Assembly (NCBI GenBank): GCA_020348365.1
Contig: CP070749.1
Span: 845,287-859,950 of the forward strand
DNA: 14,664 bases
Direction: 5' to 3'
From: Candidatus Bathyarchaeota archaeon
GTDB lineage: Archaea > Thermoproteota > Bathyarchaeia > Bathyarchaeales > Bathyarchaeaceae
The notes under the pieces were generated by a model. The model worked only from the letters and a program-made list of their open reading frames with translations, was not told the DNA's origin and ran no database searches. Positions 1 to 6,854 of the stretch are shown piece after piece; within the stretch, counting starts at the first letter, position 1; each line of letters begins with the position of its first letter. Position numbers and translations under genes: made by a program.

Positions 1-1290
1 CGGGAAATACGTGGTAGGCGCATGCATACCAAAATCAAGAATTCTCTTCGAAACATTCTGCGCCCGAATCCCAGTCTCTCTAAACATCCTCTCCACACTA
101 ACAACGCACTCATGTTTCCTAGGTCGACCCTTGGCATAGGGAACGTCAATCCCACGAATCTCCTTCAGCCTCTGCAGGAGATAATTCGCATTCAAAACAG
201 AGACCTCCGCTACCTCCTCCAATCCCTCAGCACCCATACTCGTAATATAACCGAACGCTCTCAACAGAACACCAACATTCCCATAGAAACATCTCATCTT
301 CCCTACACTGTTAGGCTTGTCATAATCTAAGTAGTACTTCTCTCCGTCAAACTCTACCCTCGGAATTGGCAAGAACTGTGCAAGCTCCTCTGAAACCCCC
401 ATCGGACCAGCTCCAGGTCCACCCCCGCCATGAGGCGTCGCGAAGGTCTTGTGAATATTTATGTGCACGATGTCGAATCCCATGTCCCCAGGCCTAACCT
501 TTCCAAGAATGGCATTCAGATTTGCACCGTCATAATAGAGAAGCCCGCCAGCTTCATGAATAATCTGGGCGATTTCCTCAATGTTCTTTTCAAAAATCCC
601 CAGCGTGTTAGGATTCGTCAACATCAACCCAGCGGTGCGCTCTGAAACCGCCTCTTCTAAAGCCTCAAGATCGACGCACCCATTCTCATCTGAGGGAACA
701 ACGACAACCTTGAACCCGGCCATGCTGCCACTAGCAGGATTCGTCCCATGAGCCGCATCTGGAACTATGAGCTCCGTTCTCTCCTTAAGATTGTTGTTCA
801 GTTTATGATGCGCTCGCATAATCAACGTGCCCAAGAACTCTCCATGTGCACCAGCAGCTGGCTGCAAAGAAACCTCATATGTCCCAGTGATCTCAGCCAA
901 CAATCCAGAGAGCTTATGCAGGATTTCCAGGATGCCCTGAACTGTCTCCTCATCCTGATATGGGTGGATCATAGCTATAGATGGTGATCTGGCGAAGGTA
1001 TCATTGATTTTCGGATTATACTTCATGGTACAGCTTCCCAGCGGATAAAAGCCCAAGTCAACACAGTAGTTCATCTGAGAAAGGCGAGTGTAGTGTCTCA
1101 CAACCTCTACCTCGGATAGCTCTGGCAGGCGAGGCGGCTTACTCCTCCTTAGGTTCCTTGGCAAAAGTTTCAACGGATCACCTATAATCCTCTTGATCTC
1201 GTCTTCAACACCTGACACAACATGACCCCTTGTCCCCTCATGACCCAACTCGAAGACGGCCGGCTCATCCCAACGTGCCTGCCTATACAA
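1..1290 (-). CDS. gcvPB: Glycine dehydrogenase (decarboxylating) subunit 2, C-terminus cut by window edge
   Basis: This is the PLP-binding beta subunit of the split P-protein of the glycine cleavage system. With GcvPA it decarboxylates glycine and passes the aminomethyl group to lipoylated H-protein. The frame is open for 430 codons from a TTG at 1290 to the window edge, so about 50-70 C-terminal residues are missing by family length. The N-terminus reads (M)YRQARWDEP, as in the family. Further in are DAAHGTNPASGS and NIHKTFATPHGGGGPG; the lysine of the latter (about K281, codon 448-450) is the expected Schiff-base residue. The TTG directly follows the gcvPA stop (TAG-TTG), and GGGGAG lies six bases upstream inside gcvPA, so the two are translationally coupled. 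No frameshift is visible: the frame at both ends agrees. Confidence 0.95.
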   Translation of the reverse strand, partial: MYRQARWDEPAVFELGHEGTRGHVVSGVEDEIKRIIGDPLKLLPRNLRRSKPPRLPELSEVEVVRHYTRLSQMNYCVDLGFYPLGSCTMKYNPKINDTFARSPSIAMIHPYQDEETVQGILEILHKLSGLLAEITGTYEVSLQPAAGAHGEFLGTLIMRAHHKLNNNLKERTELIVPDAAHGTNPASGSMAGFKVVVVPSDENGCVDLEALEEAVSERTAGLMLTNPNTLGIFEKNIEEIAQIIHEAGGLLYYDGANLNAILGKVRPGDMGFDIVHINIHKTFATPHGGGGPGAGPMGVSEELAQFLPIPRVEFDGEKYYLDYDKPNSVGKMRCFYGNVGVLLRAFGYITSMGAEGLEEVAEVSVLNANYLLQRLKEIRGIDVPYAKGRPRKHECVVSVERMFRETGIRAQNVSKRILDFGMHAPTTYFP

Positions 1291-2694
1291 CTATGACTCC
1301 CCTCTCACAATCCAGTTCAAAGCCAAAACGAGGCGGTCAATGTCCTCCTTAGAATGCATCTCAGTGACACAATAGAGGGCAGTCTCACCCAACCTTGGAA
1401 ACTCCCTACCAACGTCCTTCCCGCCATGAACCTGACGCTTCAGAAGTCCTTTGTGCGCCTCCTTCACAGTCCTTCCAGCTTCATCGAAATTTACCGTGAA
1501 TTCCTTGAAATGTGGAGTCTTGAACACAGGGGCCTTAACCCCGTCAATATTCGCCAAAGCCTGCATCGCATAATAAGCCCTGCTCATTATGACCTGCCCC
1601 AACTTCTTCAGCCCATTTGGTCCGAGCAGACTAAGATAGACTGCAGCAGCAATGGAGCAAAGCGTTTCATCTGAGCAGATGTTGGACGTCGCCCTCTCCC
1701 TCCTTATGTGTTGCTCTCTGGTCTGCAAAGCCATGCAGAACCCTCTCTCTCTCCCAGCAACAGTGGTGGTCATACCTACTACACGCCCAGGCATCTGCCT
1801 GATTAGTCTCATGTCATCTCTGCAAGCGAATATCCCCAACAAGGGCCCTCCATAACTCATCGGATTCCCGAGCGGTTGCCCCTCTCCAACAACTATATCC
1901 GCACCATACTCGCCAGGCGGTTCTAACACGCCGAGTGAAGTGGGGTCAACGCCAACAACAAAAAGTGCCTTCTGATCATGAACCTCCTCAGCGATTTCTC
2001 TCACCTGCGTTTCAATGAGACCAAGATATGTGGGATTCTCGACGTAAACCGCTGCGGTCTTGTTCGACATCTTCTCCTTCAAATCTTTAATGCTGAGCTG
2101 CCCAGTTTCTCGGTCGTAGTCGACGGGTTTGATGCGTATTCCTGCAGGTTCGCAATATGTTCGAAGCGTTTCTCTTCTTTCAGGATGGATTATTTCTGGA
2201 ACAAGCACTACATCTCGACGCGTTAGGCGAGATGCCATGCGAGCTGCTTCACCGAGAGCTGAGGCCCAGTCATACATTGAGCTGTTGGCAACATCCATAG
2301 CTAAGATCTCACAGATCATGCTCTGATACTCAAAGAGAGCCTGCAGGAGACCCTGCGAGATCTCAGGCTGATACGGAGTGTACGAGGTAAGAAGCTCCGT
2401 CCGTTGAACAATTGTCTCAACTACCGCTGGTATATAGTGCGGCCAGCAACCAGCACCCAGAAACACGGGCGTATTCTGAAAGGATTCGTTTTTGGAGAGT
2501 CGTTCTTCGACAACCCTTCTAACATCTTGTTCTGATTTCCCATCAGGCAGGTTTAGTCCACGTCTCAACCTAAACTTACGGGGAACGTCTGCATAGAGCT
2601 CTTCTACGCTTTCGATTCCTATCTCTCTCATAATCTCTTCCTTTATCTTTCGAGTAGAGTTGGGAATGTACGGATGTGAGAAGGATTCAATCAT
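1291..2694 (-). CDS. gcvPA: Glycine dehydrogenase (decarboxylating) subunit 1
   Basis: Alpha subunit of the two-subunit P-protein, a fold-type I PLP-enzyme homologue that forms the heterotetramer with GcvPB and lacks the PLP lysine. The 467-residue product has the family's usual length and hallmark segments: FLGAGCWPHYIPAVV, then SYTPYQPEISQG (about residues 104-115), then NSSMYDWASALGEAARMA (about 137-154). A GTG at 2703 would add three residues. I prefer the ATG at 2694 because GGTGG sits five bases before it, whereas nothing like a ribosome binding site precedes the GTG. It is the first gene of a gcvPA-gcvPB operon, apparently transcribed from a TATA element near 2739. The T, H and L components are not in this window. 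Confidence 0.95.
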   Translation of the reverse strand: MIESFSHPYIPNSTRKIKEEIMREIGIESVEELYADVPRKFRLRRGLNLPDGKSEQDVRRVVEERLSKNESFQNTPVFLGAGCWPHYIPAVVETIVQRTELLTSYTPYQPEISQGLLQALFEYQSMICEILAMDVANSSMYDWASALGEAARMASRLTRRDVVLVPEIIHPERRETLRTYCEPAGIRIKPVDYDRETGQLSIKDLKEKMSNKTAAVYVENPTYLGLIETQVREIAEEVHDQKALFVVGVDPTSLGVLEPPGEYGADIVVGEGQPLGNPMSYGGPLLGIFACRDDMRLIRQMPGRVVGMTTTVAGRERGFCMALQTREQHIRRERATSNICSDETLCSIAAAVYLSLLGPNGLKKLGQVIMSRAYYAMQALANIDGVKAPVFKTPHFKEFTVNFDEAGRTVKEAHKGLLKRQVHGGKDVGREFPRLGETALYCVTEMHSKEDIDRLVLALNWIVRGES

Positions 2695-2734
2695 ATCCTC
2701 CACCGCTGTGAATCAAAGTAATTCAAGGAACCAG

Positions 2735-2743
2735 TCTTTAAGC
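2735..2743. promoter_or_regulatory. Shared TATA-like element between gcvPA and aIF2-beta
   Basis: The sequence TCTTTAAGC reads as a TATA-like box on the plus strand and as GCTTAAAGA on the minus strand. With the usual 25-nt spacing in archaea, transcripts would start near 2765 rightwards (leader about 60 nt to the aIF2-beta ATG) and near 2713 leftwards (leader about 18 nt to the gcvPA ATG). No second convincing box is visible in this 129-bp gap, so dual use is an inference. Confidence 0.45.
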
Positions 2744-2771
2744 TTTGGTGAAGCACAGAAAGATCGAATCT

Positions 2772-2799
2772 AGGAGGATTTATGTGCAGGTTTCGATAA
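2772..2799 (+). promoter_or_regulatory. Leader mini-ORF with strong ribosome binding site upstream of aIF2-beta
   Basis: AGGAGG at 2772-2777 is followed four bases later by ATG at 2782 and the five-codon reading frame MCRFR, ending TAA at 2797-2799. This is the strongest Shine-Dalgarno match in the leader. It lies only a few bases after the predicted transcription start, ahead of the weaker AGGAG (2810-2814) that serves the aIF2-beta ATG at 2824. It may be a regulatory upstream ORF. Chance occurrence cannot be excluded. Confidence 0.35.
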
Positions 2800-2823
2800 T
2801 CTATCAATTAGGAGTATCAGACG

Positions 2824-3234
2824 ATGAAGATGGACTACGAGGAATTGCTGAGACGTGCACGCTCACAACTCCCTTCAAAAGCGTTGGAGCACAAACGATT
2901 CGAGATTCCCCTGGCCCGAAGCCAGGTCATAGGCATGCGTACAATCGTTCACAACTTCAAAGAGATATCCGACACACTCAATCGCGATTCCCAGAATGTA
3001 CTGAAGTTTCTCTCAAAAGAGATGGCAACCGCTGGAACCATAGAGAGAGGAAGAGCAATCTTCAAAGGAAAGTTTGGGCGTAACACTTTTGACCGATTAC
3101 TCAGCAGGTACACTGAGGAATTCGTTGCTTGTCCTGTTTGCAAACGACCTGATACGAAAATTGCGAAAGAGAGACGCTTATATTTCTTAAAATGTGAGGC
3201 TTGTGGAGCAAAATCATCAATAAGACCAGTATAA
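2824..3234 (+). CDS. eif2b: Translation initiation factor 2 subunit beta (aIF2-beta)
   Basis: Beta subunit of the heterotrimeric aIF2, which carries initiator Met-tRNA to the small ribosomal subunit. The product is 136 residues, the normal archaeal length. The N-terminal helix (MDYEELLRRARSQLP) is followed by the alpha/beta core containing RFEIPLARSQVIG and TIVHNFKEI. The C-terminal zinc ribbon has CPVC (C103, C106) and CEAC (C124, C127), ending GAKSSIRPV. The ATG is preceded by AGGAG nine bases upstream, and an in-frame TAG at 2809 rules out a longer start. The DUF424 gene follows within three bases. Confidence 0.95.
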   Translation: MKMDYEELLRRARSQLPSKALEHKRFEIPLARSQVIGMRTIVHNFKEISDTLNRDSQNVLKFLSKEMATAGTIERGRAIFKGKFGRNTFDRLLSRYTEEFVACPVCKRPDTKIAKERRLYFLKCEACGAKSSIRPV

Positions 3235-3236
3235 GA

Positions 3237-3542
3237 GTGCTGGACTTGGAAGCCTACGTGAATGTGCGAAGAAAGGGCCAACGCGTACTTCTAGCCGTCT
3301 GTGACGCTGAACTATTAGGAAAGGTTTTGAGAGAAGGAAAAGTAGTCTTCAAGGTTCGTAGGGACTTCTACGATGGGCTGAAGATGAGTGTGGATGAAGC
3401 TGTGGACCTGATGGATCAGTGCACCATCGTGAATATGGTTGGAGAAAACATAGTTGGGAAAGCCATAGAGCGGGGGCTGATTCACCCAGAAGCGATATTA
3501 GATATCTCTGGTGTGCCACACGCACAGATCGTCAAATTGTAG
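3237..3542 (+). CDS. DUF424 family protein
   Basis: A small archaeal protein of unknown function recognised from RKGQRVLLAVCDAELLGKV near the N-terminus and from the C-terminal segment NMVGENIVGKAIERG followed by GVPHAQI, both typical of DUF424. The GTG at 3237 lies two bases after the aIF2-beta stop and gives about 101 residues. A TTG at 3246 or GTG at 3258 (giving MNVRRKGQ) are alternative starts, and an upstream TTG at 3201 inside aIF2-beta is less likely. None has a strong ribosome binding site, so coupling to aIF2-beta termination is likely. Pairing with aIF2-beta suggests a translation-linked role, but that is inference only. Confidence 0.8.
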   Translation: MLDLEAYVNVRRKGQRVLLAVCDAELLGKVLREGKVVFKVRRDFYDGLKMSVDEAVDLMDQCTIVNMVGENIVGKAIERGLIHPEAILDISGVPHAQIVKL

Positions 3543-3558
3543 GTGTCATCTTCTTAAT

Positions 3559-3568
3559 CTATTTAAGG
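3559..3568 (+). promoter_or_regulatory. TATA-like promoter of the aIF1A-rio1-dim2-top6BA unit
   Basis: CTATTTAAGG is a good archaeal TATA match. Start of transcription would fall near 3590, about 20 nt before the aIF1A TTG and just ahead of its GAGGTGA ribosome binding site (3599-3605). The 67-bp gap after DUF424 is T-rich before the box, which could also end upstream transcripts. Confidence 0.55.
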
Positions 3569-3609
3569 TAGGGGACTCTCTCTTCTAGAGGAAGTCCTGA
3601 GGTGACTCT

Positions 3610-3920
3610 TTGGGAAAGAAGAAGGTGCTAAGCGAGGAAGAGATGCGCGAGCGCATGGTTCTCCCCGTCGCAAACGATGTGTTAGGCGTAGCCACAAAAA
3701 TTCTGGGCTACGACAGGGTTATGACTAAGTGTCAAGATGGCAATGAGCGCCTCTGCCAATCCGAGGAAAGATGAAGAGACGAATGTGGATAAGACAGGGA
3801 GATATCGTCCTCGTTTCCCCTTGGAATTTCCAGTCTGACAAGCGAGGCGAAGTTATTTGGCGCTACACCAGGGCTCAGGCAGTGTGGCTTCAAGACAAAA
3901 GACACCTCACAATTTCATGA
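3610..3920 (+). pseudogene. eif1a: Translation initiation factor 1A (aIF1A), frame broken by a one-base deletion
   Basis: aIF1A is an OB-fold factor that binds the small-subunit A site and helps initiator tRNA and start-codon selection. TTG at 3610, with GAGGTGA just upstream, opens the frame MGKKKVLSEEEMRERM and continues through QDGNERLC (codon 49 ends 3756). That frame then stops at 3772-3774. The family continues CRI(P/R)GKMKRR, and exactly this resumes one base out of phase from 3759: IRGKMKRRMWIRQGDIVLV, SPWNFQSDKRGEVIWRYT, ending TGA at 3918-3920. Restoring one base at 3757-3758 gives a normal 103-residue protein. Both halves are well conserved and there is no slippery heptamer, so a sequencing or assembly error, or very recent damage, is more likely than old decay. 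It heads a five-gene unit; rio1 starts 12 bases later. Confidence 0.85.
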
Positions 3921-3932
3921 GAGAGACCCGCA

Positions 3933-4727
3933 GTGTCTTTTCGGAAGAAGGTAGATAAGAAGCTACGACAAAAAGAGAAAAAGTACGAAACCAAACAGTT
4001 GATGAAGGAGAAGAGAAGCGACGAGTATAAGGTTTTGGAGGAAGTATTTGACCGCTCCACACTCATGACCGTATACGAATTCCTAAACAAAGGCACAATT
4101 GATGAGATATCTGGGGTTGTGAAAGCAGGAAAAGAGGGAAGAATCTATTGGGGAAGAGACTCTGATGGAGGAGAACTCGCTATCAAAATCTACCTCACAG
4201 TTTCAGCCGAGTTCAAGAAGGGGATGCTTCCATACATAGAAGGCGATCAAAGATTTGTCCATGTCCGGCGAGACACACGGTCTCTCGTCTATGCTTGGGC
4301 CCAAAAGGAATTCAAGAACCTGAAAAGGGCACACCAAGTTGGCATTAGAGTTCCTAGGCCGATAGATGTTAAGAAAAACGTGTTGATCATGGAGTTCATT
4401 GGAGAGAACGGAGTCAGCGCACCGGTCCTCAAGGAAGCCTCACTTCAAAGTCCAGACAAAGTCTACCAGCAGCTGTTGGCCTGTATAAAGAAGCTTTATC
4501 AGAAAGCTGAACTTGTCCATGCCGACCTGAGCGAATACAATACCATGATTTGGGATGGTGAACTTGTGCTTTTTGATATCTCACAGGCAGTTCCACTCGA
4601 ACACCCCATGGCCAGCAAATTCTTAAGACGAGACCTAGAGAATCTGCATCGATACTTCAAGAAACTCAACGTGGACGTGTTGCCCATAGAGGAAACCTAC
4701 AGGAGTGTCACCCGTGGCAAACGTTAG
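3933..4727 (+). CDS. rio1: RIO1-type serine kinase/ATPase
   Basis: An atypical kinase that acts on pre-small-subunit ribosomal particles in the cytoplasm, where its ATPase activity drives late 40S-type maturation. The 264-residue product has a basic N-terminus rich in K/E (residues 4-30). Next come the RIO1 P-loop region GVVKAGKEGRIYWG (about 61-74), the ATP-binding lysine in AIKIY (K85), the catalytic loop LVHADLSEYN (D198, N203) and the metal-binding FDISQAV (D215). HADLSEYN plus FDISQ distinguish Rio1 from Rio2. The start is GTG; only a weak GAGAG precedes it, 12 bases after the aIF1A stop. The 3' end overlaps the KH gene by 14 bases, consistent with co-translation of two maturation factors. 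Confidence 0.93.
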   Translation: MSFRKKVDKKLRQKEKKYETKQLMKEKRSDEYKVLEEVFDRSTLMTVYEFLNKGTIDEISGVVKAGKEGRIYWGRDSDGGELAIKIYLTVSAEFKKGMLPYIEGDQRFVHVRRDTRSLVYAWAQKEFKNLKRAHQVGIRVPRPIDVKKNVLIMEFIGENGVSAPVLKEASLQSPDKVYQQLLACIKKLYQKAELVHADLSEYNTMIWDGELVLFDISQAVPLEHPMASKFLRRDLENLHRYFKKLNVDVLPIEETYRSVTRGKR

Positions 4728-5343
4728 CGCCTTTGTCAAGATTCCACGAGAGCGTATAGGAGCCCTCATAGGTTCTGACGGTCGCGTGAAGGAGAAGATA
4801 GAGGACGAGTTCTCCGTAGACTTGAGTATAAGCAGCACGACAGGTGACGTGAGCATATTGTTGAAGCCAACAGCACAAGACCCATCTGTTTTGTTCAGAG
4901 CCAAAGAGGTGATTATGGCCATCGGGAGGGGGTTTTCCCCAGACCATGCCTTTAGATTGTTGAATGAAGAAGATGCTGTTTTAGAAGTCATAGACCTAAG
5001 GGAGGTTGTTGGGAAATCCCAGTCCGATCAGAAGCGGCTGAAGGGACGAGTCATTGGAAAGGAAGGCAAGACCAGAAGGATAATAGAAGAGTTGACTGAA
5101 GCCAACGTATCCGTCTATGGACACACAATCTCCGTCATTGGAGACATGGACCAAGCAGAAGTGGCGAGAAATGCTATATGGAAGCTGATCAAAGGAGGTC
5201 AACACCGAACCGTCTACCGATTCCTTCATAAGAAGAGACAAGAACTCAAGAAAAAGAAGATGCAACTCTGGGAAACTCCTCCAGAAAGGTTAAGGGCAAA
5301 ATACGATACTAATACGCAAGACACGAATTCGAGGGCAGATTAG
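4714..5343 (+). CDS. Dim2/Pno1-like KH-domain RNA-binding protein
   Basis: Archaeal homologue of eukaryotic Pno1/Dim2, which binds near the 3' end of small-subunit rRNA and works with Nob1 and Rio kinases. Two KH modules are visible: a divergent first one with LIGSDGRVKEKIE, and a second with KGRVIGKEGKTRRIIEELT and VSVYGHTISVIGD. They are linked by FSPDHAFRLL and EVIDLREVVGKS. The C-terminal helix TVYRFLHKKRQELKKKK matches the family. GTG at 4714 (MANVSAFVKIP) is favoured because AGGAG ends eight bases before it; a GTG at 4705 overlaps that site. Length is about 209 residues. It lies between rio1 and top6B, overlapping both neighbours (the latter by one base). Confidence 0.9.
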   Translation: MANVSAFVKIPRERIGALIGSDGRVKEKIEDEFSVDLSISSTTGDVSILLKPTAQDPSVLFRAKEVIMAIGRGFSPDHAFRLLNEEDAVLEVIDLREVVGKSQSDQKRLKGRVIGKEGKTRRIIEELTEANVSVYGHTISVIGDMDQAEVARNAIWKLIKGGQHRTVYRFLHKKRQELKKKKMQLWETPPERLRAKYDTNTQDTNSRAD

Positions 5344-6854
5344 TGGTAGAAACTTTCGAGCAGATAAGCCCCGCAGACTTCTTCTACCGCAATAGGGATA
5401 TAGCTGGGTTCACGAATCCGACAAGGGCGATTTTCTCGTCTGTGAGGGAGCTGGTGGAGAACGCCCTCGACGCCTCAGACCTCCACGGTGTGCCTCCTGA
5501 GGTCTATCTTCGCATATCTCAAGAAGATAATGGAGGCGAAGAAGGCGAAGTTTATATTCTTAGGGTTGAAGACAACGGCTCTGGCATTCCAGCTCGCCAC
5601 ATACCCTCAGCGTTTGGCCAGGTCTTGTTTGGTTCGAAATACAAACTTAGGCAGGCTCGAGGCACGTTTGGACTCGGAGGGACCATGGCAATACTTTATG
5701 GGCAAATAACAACACACAAGCCTGTTTATGTTGCCTCTAGCACTGGTACGTCTAGGACTTATGAGTATAAGCTGATGATAGACATTCAGAGGAACCGCCC
5801 CATAATTCTGGATCGTAAGGCACATGTGAACAAGACTCGGTGGCATGGGACCGTTGTCGAGTTCAGATTGGAGGGCGACTATTTTCGGGCCATGCCCAAG
5901 ATTCTTGAGTACTTGAAACAGACCGCTGTGGTAACCCCCTATGCTAACATCACATTTGTTGATCCAAAGGGGCGCCTCTACAGATTCAATCGTGTCACCA
6001 CCGATATGCCACCGCCTCCTGAGGAAACCTTTCCGCACCCGTACGGGGTTGACGTTGAGACGATTCAGCGGCTCACAAAAATCACAGACTGCAGAAACAT
6101 GCTTGATTTCATGCAGAAGCACTTCCAGAGAGTTAGTGAGAGAATAGCTCATGGATTCTTGGAGAATGCTGGGATAGGCAAGAAGAAGAATCCTAAGAAG
6201 TTGAAGCCTCAGGAGGTCGTGAGGCTTGTTCGGAAGATGAAAGAGTTCAAAGATTTCCTGCCTCCAAGGGCACGTTGTCTATCGCCTTTGGGCAAGGATC
6301 TGTTGAAAGCTGGGATTTTAAAAGAGCTCAAGCCAGATTTCATAGCGGTCTGCCGACGCAAGCCCTCTGCTTACTCAGGGCATCCCTTCATTGTGGAGAC
6401 GGCGATAGCTTACGGTGGAGACATCCCTAAGGCTGGCGACATCGTCGTCCATCGATTTGCTAATAGAATACCACTGTTATATGACGAAGCCAGCGACGTC
6501 ACCGTTAGAGTGATTAAATCGATCAATTGGCGGACATACAAAGTTTCACCTGACATGCCTATTGCCATCCTAGTGCATCTCTGCAGCACCAAAGTTCCCT
6601 ACAAAACTGTGGGCAAGGAGTTTATTGCAGATAGACCTGAGGTAAGAAGGGAAATCTTGAATGGCATCCGTGAGGTGGCTCGTCGATTAAGACGTTTTCT
6701 AACTCGGAAGGAACATGTCGAAAGAGAGAGGAGGAGACTATCTGTCTTCTCGAAGTATCTACCCAAGATCGCAGAGTTCTCCACGGAATTGGCTGGAAAG
6801 AAACAACCACCAGACATCGAGAAGTTGTTGAAGAGTGTGAGGAGATTTGAATAA
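5343..6854 (+). CDS. top6B: DNA topoisomerase VI subunit B
   Basis: ATPase subunit of the type IIB topoisomerase that relaxes and decatenates DNA together with Top6A. The 503 residues are full length for an archaeal protein. The N-terminal GHKL (Bergerat) ATPase fold shows ELVENALDA (E36, N40, D43), EDNGSGIP (D77-G81) and ARGTFGLGGTMA (G107-G113). The central H2TH region and the transducer domain follow, with TRWHGTVVEFRLEGDYF and VLVHLCSTKVPYKTVGKE-like segments (here AILVHLCSTKVPYKTVGKE), ending in a basic helical tail. The start is the GTG of TAGTG, overlapping the KH-gene stop by one base. The 3' end overlaps top6A by eight bases, so equal production of the two subunits is likely. Confidence 0.97.
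   Translation: MVETFEQISPADFFYRNRDIAGFTNPTRAIFSSVRELVENALDASDLHGVPPEVYLRISQEDNGGEEGEVYILRVEDNGSGIPARHIPSAFGQVLFGSKYKLRQARGTFGLGGTMAILYGQITTHKPVYVASSTGTSRTYEYKLMIDIQRNRPIILDRKAHVNKTRWHGTVVEFRLEGDYFRAMPKILEYLKQTAVVTPYANITFVDPKGRLYRFNRVTTDMPPPPEETFPHPYGVDVETIQRLTKITDCRNMLDFMQKHFQRVSERIAHGFLENAGIGKKKNPKKLKPQEVVRLVRKMKEFKDFLPPRARCLSPLGKDLLKAGILKELKPDFIAVCRRKPSAYSGHPFIVETAIAYGGDIPKAGDIVVHRFANRIPLLYDEASDVTVRVIKSINWRTYKVSPDMPIAILVHLCSTKVPYKTVGKEFIADRPEVRREILNGIREVARRLRRFLTRKEHVERERRRLSVFSKYLPKIAEFSTELAGKKQPPDIEKLLKSVRRFE

Noticed and set aside
18..30. GCATGCATACC at the left edge as a further regulatory ATGCAT site
   Set aside because: It encodes the conserved Gly-Met-His-Ala-Pro stretch of GcvPB, so the bases are explained by protein conservation.
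2745..3083. 112-codon plus-strand frame before and across aIF2-beta
   Set aside because: It is out of phase with the clearly conserved aIF2-beta protein and its predicted product has no recognisable features.
3750..3774. Programmed frameshift in aIF1A
   Set aside because: No slippery heptamer, no rare-codon pause or clear downstream structure; a one-base loss is simpler.
5607..6152. 181-codon open frame on the minus strand
   Set aside because: It lies wholly within top6B, whose own protein is conserved across this stretch; the antisense translation shows no domain.
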